From NCBI GenBank assembly GCA_964591245.1, contig CAZPZZ010000096.1, positions 1 through 16,034 on the forward strand: 16,034 bases of DNA, read 5' to 3'. This document shows, piece after piece, positions 1 to 7,021 of this stretch. The position numbers and the translations under genes are program-made. The notes under the pieces were generated by a model, which searched no databases, had not been told where the DNA came from, and saw nothing but the letters and a program-made list of their open reading frames with translations. The stretch is from CAZPZZ01 sp964591245 (GTDB lineage: Bacteria > Acidobacteriota > Vicinamibacteria > Vicinamibacterales > UBA8438). Each line of letters starts with the position of its first letter. Within the stretch, counting starts at the first letter, position 1.

Positions 1-2
1 AC

Positions 3-1325
3 GCCGTCTTTCTCACGTCTGATCTGCTGATGGTGGCGCTGATCTTCTTCGCCTATTTTGTATGGCTCTACAAAGAGGTTGTCGCCACGGAGACTCTCCT
101 ACCGCGCACCATGCGCGGACACCCCAGCGACCTCCTCGCGGCGACACTGATCGGTGTCGCAACATTTGCGAAGCTCAGTAACCTCCCACTGATCACTCCG
201 ATCGTCGCACTGGCCTGGTGGCGCGGCCGGTTCCGTGACGGCGTGATGACGGGCGCGGGTTGCATCCTGGTCACTCTGGCCTGCTACGGCGCGAACGGCG
301 CCCTCACCGGCGAAATGAACTACCAGGGTGGACTCGAACGCAAGACGTTCTACGGCCGGTTCCCATTCGAAGAACCGGCGAGTTCCTTCGATACTCTCGG
401 CATCTCCGTCGTCACGAACGAGATCATGTTCGACGAGGCGGGTGAGTCACAAATTCAGCAATTCGCCAGAAACAGCCTGTACTTCACGCTGGGTCGCCAC
501 TTCGGCCTCGTGCCATATTTCTTTCCAGGAATCGCAATCCTGCTCTGGGCCGCCGCCCACCATCGAGATCTGGATGCCTGGCAAGGACTCATCGCCGGTA
601 CCCTTGCCCTCAGTGCCGCCGGTTTATTGTTTCTTCTCCCCATCACCTGGGCAGGCGGCGGTGGTCCGCTCGGCAACCGATACTTTCTTCCCTTCTACCC
701 CGCCTTCTTCTTCCTGCTGCCAACCTCGTACGCGAGGCTGCCAGGTGTCATCTGCTTCATGGGCGGCACGCTGTTCACCGCCCAGATTCTCGTGAATCCC
801 TTCATCGCGGCCAGCCGCCCCTGGATCGTCGCAGAACGTGGTCCATTGAGAGCACTGCCCGTCGAACTCACGACCGTTAACGATCTTCCGGTGCGCCTCG
901 ACGCCGGCCGATCGCGTATCCCCTTCGGTGCCGACCCCCAACTACTGCTGTATTACCTCGACACCAATGCGGCTCGACCGGAACCGCCAGGAATCTGGAT
1001 TCGTGGACAAAGCCGCGCCGATATCATCGTCCGGGTGGCCCCCCCGATCGACACACTCACGCTCAGTCTCTCATCACCCATTGACAACCACGTGACCGTC
1101 GACGTGGACGGCACAACACAGTCGGTCAATGTTCCGGCCGGCGAACACAGCACCGTAAACTTTCCGATCAAGGGTGTCTTGGCCCGCGGAGCCCAAAATT
1201 TCTTGATCTCGCTCACAGTGCGCGACGGTTTCATTCCCGTCCTTCAAGAATCGAGCTCGACGGACACGCGATTTCTCGGCGTCGCCGTGCAGATGACGGG
1301 GCACGCCGCCGATAACGTACGATAG
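3..1325 (+). CDS. Multi-spanning membrane protein, GT-C/ArnT-like glycosyltransferase family (3' part)
   Basis: The reading frame is open to the left edge of the window, so the N-terminus is missing; the Met codon at position 30 is probably internal, because hydrophobic sequence continues upstream of it. Counting from that Met, strongly hydrophobic stretches occupy about residues 1-15, 35-85, 150-175, 185-210 and 215-265. They include a short GNRYFLPFYP segment of the kind found in late helices of PMT/ArnT-type (GT39-like) glycosyltransferases. Residues from about 270 to 431 are soluble and rich in beta-forming sequence, and are probably a periplasmic beta-sandwich. Members of this superfamily move a sugar from a polyprenyl-phosphate carrier to an acceptor outside the membrane. 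The catalytic acidic motif expected near the N-terminus lies outside the window, so enzymatic activity cannot be judged. It could also be an unrelated polytopic protein of unknown function. Confidence 0.6.
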   Translation, partial: AVFLTSDLLMVALIFFAYFVWLYKEVVATETLLPRTMRGHPSDLLAATLIGVATFAKLSNLPLITPIVALAWWRGRFRDGVMTGAGCILVTLACYGANGALTGEMNYQGGLERKTFYGRFPFEEPASSFDTLGISVVTNEIMFDEAGESQIQQFARNSLYFTLGRHFGLVPYFFPGIAILLWAAAHHRDLDAWQGLIAGTLALSAAGLLFLLPITWAGGGGPLGNRYFLPFYPAFFFLLPTSYARLPGVICFMGGTLFTAQILVNPFIAASRPWIVAERGPLRALPVELTTVNDLPVRLDAGRSRIPFGADPQLLLYYLDTNAARPEPPGIWIRGQSRADIIVRVAPPIDTLTLSLSSPIDNHVTVDVDGTTQSVNVPAGEHSTVNFPIKGVLARGAQNFLISLTVRDGFIPVLQESSSTDTRFLGVAVQMTGHAADNVR

Positions 1326-1338
1326 GACCTCCGTACAG

Positions 1339-1359
1339 TCACTGAGACGACAGTGATTT
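1339..1359 (+). terminator. Weak hairpin after the membrane protein gene
   Basis: A 6-bp stem (TCACTG/CAGTGA, loop of six) lies 13 bases after the stop codon and is followed by only three T. A second, outer pairing, CCTCCG (1328-1333) with CGGAGG (1371-1376), could enclose it. This might be a weak transcription end point; the short stem and minimal T run make it uncertain. Confidence 0.25.
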
Positions 1360-1496
1360 CCCTGCTGCGTCGGAGGGACCTCGTCGCACGCGCAACACGC
1401 ACATACTGGAGTGGGCATGAATCATAGGCGGCGGATACAGGTGCCCGAAACCGATTCCTTCCGACGATCCGCTATCCTACCGATTGGGGATACCCA

Positions 1497-3182
1497 ATGA
1501 CGCTATCTCAAGCGTTAACCGCCGGTACCATCACAGTCGGACTCCTCGTGCTGGCTCCACAGACCGTACCAACCGAGTCACCAGAAAGGAGTCGGCTTCC
1601 CTGGGTCACCGACGACCGACTGCGGAACCCCGAGCCGGCGAGCTGGCTCATGTATCGTCGGACCTATGACGGCTGGGGCTACAGCCCTTTACGACAGATC
1701 CACTCGCGTAACGTCGCCGACCTCACCCCGACCTGGATCTTCTCTACGGGCGTCTATGGTGAGCATCATCAAGCTCCACCCATTGTCAACGGCGACACCA
1801 TGTTCGTCACAACCGCCTCCCAAGTCTTCGCACTCGATGCGACCGATGGATCGCTCCGTTGGCGCTACGTCCGACCGCTTCCTCCGGATCTCAGTAAGCC
1901 CCATCCCACCAATAGAGGCGTTGCCCTCTATGAGGACAAGGTGTACGTGGGCACACTCGACGCCCACGTCGTGGCATTGAACGCGACTTCCGGCCACGTT
2001 GTCTGGGAAAGCACCATCGAAAACTACCAGTTGGGTTACTACATCACCATGGCGCCATTAGTGGCGAACGGCAAGGTCATGGTCGGAACCTCCGGAGGGG
2101 AACAAGGCACGCGAGGTTCGATCACCGCACTCGACGCGAGAGACGGCCACTCGGTCTGGAAACGCCACACCATTCCAGCGCCAGACGAACCGGGCGGAGA
2201 TACCTGGCCTGACGAGGCCTGGCAAACTGGCGGCGGACCGGTATGGCTAACCGGGACCTTTGATCCTCAGGCCAACCTCACCTACTGGGGTGTCGGAAAC
2301 CCGGGTCCGTGGATGGGCGACAGGCGGCCCGGCGACAATCTCTACACAAACTCGACCATCGCCCTCGACGCGGACACGGGCGAACTTCGAGCCCACTACC
2401 AATATCACTGGAACGGGTCCTGGGATTGGGATGAAGCCAGTGCTCCCCTGCTCATTCCCCTACAAAGGGGCGACCAACACTTCTCCGCTGCCATCCACGC
2501 CGGCCGCAACGGGTACCTCTGGTATCTGGAACGTCATCGCGACCGATTAACCTTCCTGAAAGCAACACCGTTCGTACACCAGAATGTTTTCACCGAGCTT
2601 CATCCCGTCACGGGCCGCCCCTCCTATGACCCGGAACGCATCCCCGGAACTGGCAAGCGGGCCGAATTTTGTCCATCTGTCGGGGGAGCGCGAAATTGGC
2701 CACCGGAAGCGTACAGCCCACAAACGGGTTACCTGTATATACCAGCCACCAACAATCTCTGCTCAACCATGACAGGTCATCCGATCGATTACGTTCCTGG
2801 CCAGCGATTTGCCGGCGCAGAATTCGACGTCCTCATGCGCGATGACTCCACCCACGTCAGTGAACTACAGGCATGGAAGATAGCCACGGGCGAACAGGCA
2901 TGGACTCACGGCCTCGTCACAGGTGGCATTGGTGCAGTTCTTGCTACGGGCGTGAGCCTGGTCTTTCTCGGTGGCGCGGATTTACGAGCCTTCAACGCGA
3001 CGTCTGGCCGAGTGCTGTGGCAAATGCGTACAAATGCCAACCGTACTGGAGTTCCAACCACCTACGCAGTCGATGGAGTGCAATACGTGGCTATTCAATC
3101 TGGCGCAGATCCAAACACCGGCCCAGATGACGTCTCCAGCGCCGGTGTCGTGTGGGCATTCTCCGTCGATTGTCAGTGCTGA
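1497..3182 (+). CDS. PQQ-dependent dehydrogenase (quinoprotein alcohol dehydrogenase family), exported
   Basis: An exported eight-bladed propeller enzyme that would oxidise an alcohol or aldehyde with pyrroloquinoline quinone and a metal in the periplasm. Residues 1-25 form a short hydrophobic signal. Family landmarks are clear: NRGVAL at 139-144, SGGEQG with metal-ligand Glu202, GGGPVW with Trp250 under the cofactor, GNPGPW with metal-ligand Asn268, WDWD with catalytic Asp310 and a second Asp312, GRNG with Arg337, and Cys392/Cys422 in the FCPS and NNLC segments. Asp312, two residues after the catalytic Asp, is the mark of lanthanide-using XoxF/ExaF-type enzymes. The adjacent Cys-Cys pair that normally precedes NRG is replaced by Lys134-Pro135. 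There is no C-terminal cytochrome domain and no xoxG/xoxJ or PQQ synthesis gene nearby. The length (561 aa) is normal for the type. Family call secure; substrate unknown. Confidence 0.9.
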   Translation: MTLSQALTAGTITVGLLVLAPQTVPTESPERSRLPWVTDDRLRNPEPASWLMYRRTYDGWGYSPLRQIHSRNVADLTPTWIFSTGVYGEHHQAPPIVNGDTMFVTTASQVFALDATDGSLRWRYVRPLPPDLSKPHPTNRGVALYEDKVYVGTLDAHVVALNATSGHVVWESTIENYQLGYYITMAPLVANGKVMVGTSGGEQGTRGSITALDARDGHSVWKRHTIPAPDEPGGDTWPDEAWQTGGGPVWLTGTFDPQANLTYWGVGNPGPWMGDRRPGDNLYTNSTIALDADTGELRAHYQYHWNGSWDWDEASAPLLIPLQRGDQHFSAAIHAGRNGYLWYLERHRDRLTFLKATPFVHQNVFTELHPVTGRPSYDPERIPGTGKRAEFCPSVGGARNWPPEAYSPQTGYLYIPATNNLCSTMTGHPIDYVPGQRFAGAEFDVLMRDDSTHVSELQAWKIATGEQAWTHGLVTGGIGAVLATGVSLVFLGGADLRAFNATSGRVLWQMRTNANRTGVPTTYAVDGVQYVAIQSGADPNTGPDDVSSAGVVWAFSVDCQC

Positions 3183-3203
3183 CTGCCCTACTCGTTCGCA
3201 CAA

Positions 3204-3845
3204 TCAGGGTTGCTTCCGCAGCAAATCGCGATGGACCACGGCGACGTCGTGCATGTAGCCCCCCACGGATGCGAAACGGTCGTCGGCGGCCAAAAAGATC
3301 TCTTCACGCGCTGCCCCCGCACGACCCAACGCCTCTTGGTAGAGCCCTCGGTACAGATGTGCGTAGAAACGAGCTCGAGGTTGTGCTCCAGCGGCACTGA
3401 GTACCTCCTGTGGCGTCATCCGACCGGCAAACATCTCGTAAATTTCTCGCATCGGCCTACGAGAGTCCGCCCCGACCGGCAACAACCCCGCTAACGCCGC
3501 CTCCGGCGACTCCGCACGCGCAACGCACAGAAAATGCCATGCAGCGTTCTCCACATCATTCGGATTTACAGTCCGATGCGACTCGAACTGCCGCCGACAA
3601 TCACCGTAACGACCAACGTAGTAGAGCGCGATACCGCGCTGCCAGAAATGTGGGGCAGCGTCGGGCTGGGCCCGTGCTACCTGATCAAATCCAGAGACCG
3701 ATTCATCAAGACGTCCGGCACGGAAATCGCTTTCCGCCTGCCGCATGATCTGGAAGGGCGACTGGGCAAATGCGACCTCACCAGTTGGCAAGGAAACCGT
3801 CAGAGCCACAACAAGCCAGTGAAACACGTACTTTATCGGTCGCAT
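3204..3845 (-). CDS. Exported tetratricopeptide-repeat protein
   Basis: I chose the ATG at 3845 rather than the in-frame TTG at 3866 because a strong GGAGGGG Shine-Dalgarno sequence sits just before it; this gives 213 residues. Residues 1-27 are a signal peptide ending in AFA before Gln28. The mature protein begins with about two TPR-like helical pairs (around 30-100), with the pattern of small and aromatic residues seen in AESDFRAGR, ALYYVGRYGDC and AAWHFLC. The C-terminal half is also helical, with another TPR-like unit around YRGLYQEALG. TPR proteins are protein-binding scaffolds; the sequence resembles small NlpI-like TPR proteins but has no lipobox. It converges on the PQQ dehydrogenase (21 bases between stops) and diverges from the lectin-like gene. 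Its partner is unknown. Confidence 0.75.
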   Translation of the reverse strand: MRPIKYVFHWLVVALTVSLPTGEVAFAQSPFQIMRQAESDFRAGRLDESVSGFDQVARAQPDAAPHFWQRGIALYYVGRYGDCRRQFESHRTVNPNDVENAAWHFLCVARAESPEAALAGLLPVGADSRRPMREIYEMFAGRMTPQEVLSAAGAQPRARFYAHLYRGLYQEALGRAGAAREEIFLAADDRFASVGGYMHDVAVVHRDLLRKQP

Positions 3846-3894
3846 GGTCCCCCCTCCGCCTGGCAATCTTGACGCCAGGGCTCATTTCCCGCAC

Positions 3895-3908
3895 CTCTGG
3901 TGCCAGAG
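3895..3908. promoter_or_regulatory. Inverted repeat in the divergent promoter region
   Basis: CTCTGG-TG-CCAGAG is a 6-bp inverted repeat with a two-base spacer, lying about 50 bases upstream of the TPR gene start and between two divergent genes. Its shape fits a dimeric regulator site, but only one copy is seen and no regulator gene is adjacent. It may be chance. Confidence 0.25.
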
Positions 3909-3981
3909 TTACGCACCGACCATAACATTACAGTATCTTGCAGCCGGTAGAGACCGATGATCCTGTACTGGAACCGCGAGA

Positions 3982-3987
3982 TATAAT
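3982..3987 (+). promoter_or_regulatory. Probable -10 box of the lectin-like gene
   Basis: A perfect TATAAT stands in the otherwise GC-rich divergent region, with a 5' leader of about 60 bases before the gene at 4053. No good -35 hexamer is found at 16-18 bases upstream (the sequence there is near TGATCC), so the promoter may be activator-dependent or use a different sigma factor. Confidence 0.45.
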
Positions 3988-4052
3988 CAAACTTATCCAA
4001 ACTGGGAGGAGATCTTCCTCATTCGTCGACTACGACCCAAGGAGAACGTACG

Positions 4053-4697
4053 ATGAAAACTATGCAGGTATGCTGTGCTGCCGTACTGCTCGGCTTGGCA
4101 AGCGTCACTCCGGCGTTTGCGCAAGCCTCCGACATGACTTTCTTTCTAACAAGTGCTGGACCTGGCAATGGGGCCAACCTCGGAGGCCTCGCCGGTGCCG
4201 ATGCTCATTGCCAGTCGCTGGCCGCGGCAGTCGGCGCGGGCGGCAAGACGTGGCGGGCCTATTTGAGCACGACCGGAACAAATGGGGTCAACGCCCGTGA
4301 CCGTATTGGCTCCGGCCCCTGGCAGAACGTCGAAGGCGTCGAGGTGGCCCGCGACGTCGATGTCCTCCACTTCGAGAACAACCTCACGAAAGCAACCGTG
4401 TTGAACGAGAACGGCGGGATGACCAATGGCCGCGGGGACGACCCCAATCAGCACGATATCCTGACTGGTTCCTATCTCGACGGGACTGCCGCATCGGGGA
4501 GCGACGACACTACGTGCAGTAATTGGTCCTCAAACGCCGATGGCACAGGTAGCGCATTGGTCGGACATTTTGACCGTACCGGCGGTGGCGCGAACCCGAA
4601 CTCCTGGAACTCGGCCCACGGGTCACGCGGGTGTAGCCAGGCAAACCTGCAGGGCACCGGTGGCAACGGCTACTTCTACTGCTTCGCGACGAACTAG
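4053..4697 (+). CDS. Secreted lectin-like (C-type lectin/DUF1554-like fold) protein
   Basis: A 214-residue exported protein. The start is supported by AAGGAGA about eight bases before the ATG. Residues 1-23 form a signal peptide ending in AFA. The mature part opens with MTFFLTSAGPGNGANLGG and a LAGADAHCQSLA helix, followed by WRAYLSTTG, ARDRIGSGPW, NGRGDD, HDILTGS, SWNSAH and a C-terminal GYFYCFATN. This Trp-, Gly- and Asn-rich pattern is that of a secreted family I associate with C-type-lectin or endostatin-like folds, often annotated as lectin or hypothetical. Four mature cysteines (53, 155, 194, 210) can form two disulfides. It has its own promoter and a strong hairpin downstream, so it is probably a single-gene unit. 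The ligand is unknown; no transmembrane segment or cell-wall anchor is visible. Confidence 0.7.
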   Translation: MKTMQVCCAAVLLGLASVTPAFAQASDMTFFLTSAGPGNGANLGGLAGADAHCQSLAAAVGAGGKTWRAYLSTTGTNGVNARDRIGSGPWQNVEGVEVARDVDVLHFENNLTKATVLNENGGMTNGRGDDPNQHDILTGSYLDGTAASGSDDTTCSNWSSNADGTGSALVGHFDRTGGGANPNSWNSAHGSRGCSQANLQGTGGNGYFYCFATN

Positions 4698-4727
4698 ACG
4701 ACACCCCAGCGAACACGTAACTCAGTC

Positions 4728-4759
4728 TCCGGGGGCAGAGTATCCTCTCTGCTCCCGGA
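4728..4759 (+). terminator. Strong hairpin after the lectin-like gene
   Basis: TCCGGGGGCAGAG (4728-4740) pairs with CTCTGCTCCCGGA (4747-4759): 13 bp with a single G-T wobble and a six-base loop. It starts 30 bases after the stop codon and ends 15 bases before the next start. No T run follows, so it may be a pausing or 3'-end protection structure, or could influence translation of the cytochrome gene. Confidence 0.55.
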
Positions 4760-4774
4760 ACATCCTGGCCTCGC

Positions 4775-6523
4775 ATGTCTCCTCGAGCCCACCACCCGGA
4801 TCGCCGTCGGCGCCTGGCGCCTGCGCGCACATGGCCGACGCAGCGTCTCGTCTGGCTTGCGCTGATAGCGTCCCTGACTCTCGGAGTGTTCTTCGCCTTC
4901 ACGAGTAGCCGCCCAACTCCAGAATCGGAGATCACGAACCGCCCCATCGAAGTTTCCGCGGACGGGTACGTCTCGTCCGACACCTGTCGCGCCTGTCATC
5001 CATCCGAGTACGAGACCTGGTATAGCTCGTTCCACCGGACGATGACCCAGGTGGCTACTCCAGACACGGTCCGAGCCGACTTCAACGGCGTAACCGTAGA
5101 ACAGGTCCACGGGGCGCCGATGCAACTGGAGCAGAGCGACAACGAGCTCTGGGCCGAGTTTGACGACCCCGGCTGGGAGGGACCTGAGGAAGAGCGCCCC
5201 CGCATCAGACGGCCGGTTGTCATGATCACCGGTTCCCATCACCAGAACATCTACTGGTACGCAACAGGGCACGACCGAGGCCTCAATGTACTTCCCGGGG
5301 CATATCTCATCGACGAGGCACGGTGGGTCCCCCGCAGTGCCGTCGTCCTGCACCCACCGGAACAGTCACTCGCTATGCTCGATGGTCACTGGAACGCCAT
5401 CTGTATCGTCTGTCACACGACGCAGGGGAAAACAGCGTTCGATAGCCCATTCCAGTCAATCCCGTTCACTGAACAGACCATCGACACCACAGTGGCAGAA
5501 TTCGGCATCTCCTGCGAATCCTGTCACGGTCCGGCCGAGGCACACGTCAGCGCCAATCGCGATCCGTTTCGACGCTACGGTTTACACGTGACCGAGGGAG
5601 AAGACCAGACCATTGTCGAACCAACTCGCCTGAATCCGCAACGGTCCTCACAGGTCTGCGGACAGTGCCACAGCGTCTGGGAGTTCTATGACATGGCTGG
5701 CGAACGAGACGCTAACCATGCAGGCCTCCCCTATCGGCCCGGCGACGAACTCAGGGACACGCGATTTATTGCGCAGCCAACAGTGGATCGGAGCTCACGC
5801 GANNNNNNNNNNNNNNNNNNNNNNNNNNNNNNNNNNNNNNNNNNNNNNNNNNNNNNNNNNNNNNNNNNNNNNNNNNNNNNNNNNNNNNNNNNNNNNNNNN
5901 NNTGCTACAACTGCCACATGCCGTACACCAGTTACGGACTACTGAAGGCGGTACGGAGCCACACCATCACAAGTCCGACCGCGACCGAAACAGCCGAGTT
6001 CGGGCGCCCCAACGCGTGCAACCTCTGTCACCTCGACAAAACCCTCGGCTGGACCGCGGAGCGTTTACGCGATTGGTATGACACGCCTTCACCGCCCCTG
6101 AGCTCAGCTGACCAGAACGTCGCCACCTCGCTACTCTGGATGCTACGCGGCGACGCTGGTCTCCGCGCTGTAACCGCCCATGCCATGGGCTGGGAACCAG
6201 CCCAGGCCGCCTCCGGCACAAGCTGGATGGTACCCCACCTCGGCGAGGCCCTCGGGGACCCCTATGATGCTGTCCGGTTCATCGCAGCTCGGTCTCTGAA
6301 GACCCTTCCGAACTACGCCAATCTCGACTTCGATTTCGTCGGACCTCGAGATACGCGAACCGATGTGGCCGTACGCGTCCTGCAGACCTGGCGCGCCTCG
6401 GTCGCAGCCCGTGCCAGACGCGAACCTGAACTCCTCGTTGATGAGACAGGTGAACTCCGTATCGACCTGATGCGTCAGCTCTTCGACCAACGAGATCGGC
6501 GCCCGCTCTTTCTCAGAGAATAG
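4775..6523 (+). CDS. Membrane-anchored multiheme cytochrome c with HEAT-like C-terminus (interrupted by assembly gap)
   Basis: The N-terminus is basic, then a hydrophobic segment at about 24-42 makes a signal anchor, placing the rest outside the cytoplasm. Six CXXCH heme sites are visible: Cys71-His75, Cys210-His214, Cys247-His251, Cys295-His299, Cys377-His381 and Cys415-His419. The spacing and the ISCESCHGP and RPNACNLCH contexts resemble cytochrome c554/NrfA-related multiheme proteins. Residues from about 450 to 560 are helical and look like HEAT-type repeats (LGDPYDAVRFIAARSL). A run of 100 N (5803-5902) replaces an unknown length of coding sequence, so further hemes may be hidden and residue numbers after 342 are nominal. 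The stop overlaps the next gene by one base. The likely role is electron transfer or reduction of a nitrogen or other small compound; the substrate cannot be told. The start lacks a clear ribosome site. Confidence 0.82.
   Translation: MSPRAHHPDRRRRLAPARTWPTQRLVWLALIASLTLGVFFAFTSSRPTPESEITNRPIEVSADGYVSSDTCRACHPSEYETWYSSFHRTMTQVATPDTVRADFNGVTVEQVHGAPMQLEQSDNELWAEFDDPGWEGPEEERPRIRRPVVMITGSHHQNIYWYATGHDRGLNVLPGAYLIDEARWVPRSAVVLHPPEQSLAMLDGHWNAICIVCHTTQGKTAFDSPFQSIPFTEQTIDTTVAEFGISCESCHGPAEAHVSANRDPFRRYGLHVTEGEDQTIVEPTRLNPQRSSQVCGQCHSVWEFYDMAGERDANHAGLPYRPGDELRDTRFIAQPTVDRSSRXXXXXXXXXXXXXXXXXXXXXXXXXXXXXXXXXXCYNCHMPYTSYGLLKAVRSHTITSPTATETAEFGRPNACNLCHLDKTLGWTAERLRDWYDTPSPPLSSADQNVATSLLWMLRGDAGLRAVTAHAMGWEPAQAASGTSWMVPHLGEALGDPYDAVRFIAARSLKTLPNYANLDFDFVGPRDTRTDVAVRVLQTWRASVAARARREPELLVDETGELRIDLMRQLFDQRDRRPLFLRE
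5803..5902. other. Assembly gap (100 N)
   Basis: Exactly 100 N, the conventional length for a scaffold gap of unknown size. It lies inside the multiheme cytochrome gene. The reading frame happens to continue across it, and the first codons after it are a CYNCH heme site, so the true gap falls within the heme domain. Confidence 0.98.
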
Positions 6524-6987
6524 TGGCTCAGCAAACCGGCACCGTCGACTACGCAAGACGACACCTGCACGTGGGCTGGTGGTCGCTGCTTGGCTTTCTC
6601 TGCCTCGGCTTCGCCCTTGAGCTGCTCCACGGCTTCAAGGTCAGCCTCTACCTCGACGTCACGCACGAAACCCGTCGCTTGATGTGGACGCTCGCACACG
6701 CCCATGGGGCGCTACTCGCGCTCGTCCATATCGCCTACGCCCTCTGTCTCCGCGTATTCCCAGACATGGCCGGGGGCAGTGCACAAACTATCTCTCGCGC
6801 CCTCGTCGGTGCGAGTATCTTGCTACCCGGTGGGTTCTTCGCGGCTGGCGTACAGTTCTACAGTGGTGATCCCGGACTCGGCATCCTGACAGTGCCGGTG
6901 GGCGCGACATGTCTCGTCATCGCAGTGAGTCTTATCGCTCGAGCAGTAGATCGTGCCCGCTCAGACAGCAAGATTTCCGGCTCCTGA
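6523..6987 (+). CDS. His-rich four-helix membrane protein, coupled to the multiheme cytochrome
   Basis: The GTG start shares its first base with the TAG of the cytochrome gene (TAGTG), an arrangement typical of translational coupling. The 154-residue product has four predicted membrane helices at about 18-37, 56-78, 93-112 and 119-139. Histidines cluster at the membrane edges or within helices: His14, His16, His36, His48, His59, His61 and His69, the AHAHG pair in helix 2 being most striking. I do not recognise a named family. Because it is tied to a multiheme cytochrome, a role as quinol-oxidising or heme-bearing membrane anchor is a reasonable guess, similar in principle to NrfD- or NapC-type partners but not homologous to them as far as I can see. 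The gene ends 34 bases from the convergent DUF3604 gene. Confidence 0.75.
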   Translation: MAQQTGTVDYARRHLHVGWWSLLGFLCLGFALELLHGFKVSLYLDVTHETRRLMWTLAHAHGALLALVHIAYALCLRVFPDMAGGSAQTISRALVGASILLPGGFFAAGVQFYSGDPGLGILTVPVGATCLVIAVSLIARAVDRARSDSKISGS

Positions 6988-7021
6988 CAACTACATGTAC
7001 GCACGTTTCAACCGCGCGTGA

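Noticed and set aside
1497..3182. Calling the PQQ enzyme a methanol dehydrogenase (mxaF or xoxF)
   Set aside because: Asp312 fits the lanthanide type, but the missing Cys-Cys pair and the absence of xoxG/xoxJ argue against naming it; only the broader family is supported.
3846..3866. Upstream TTG start for the TPR protein
   Set aside because: The extra residues MPGGGGT are just the translated Shine-Dalgarno region; the ATG at 3845 is well placed behind GGAGGGG.
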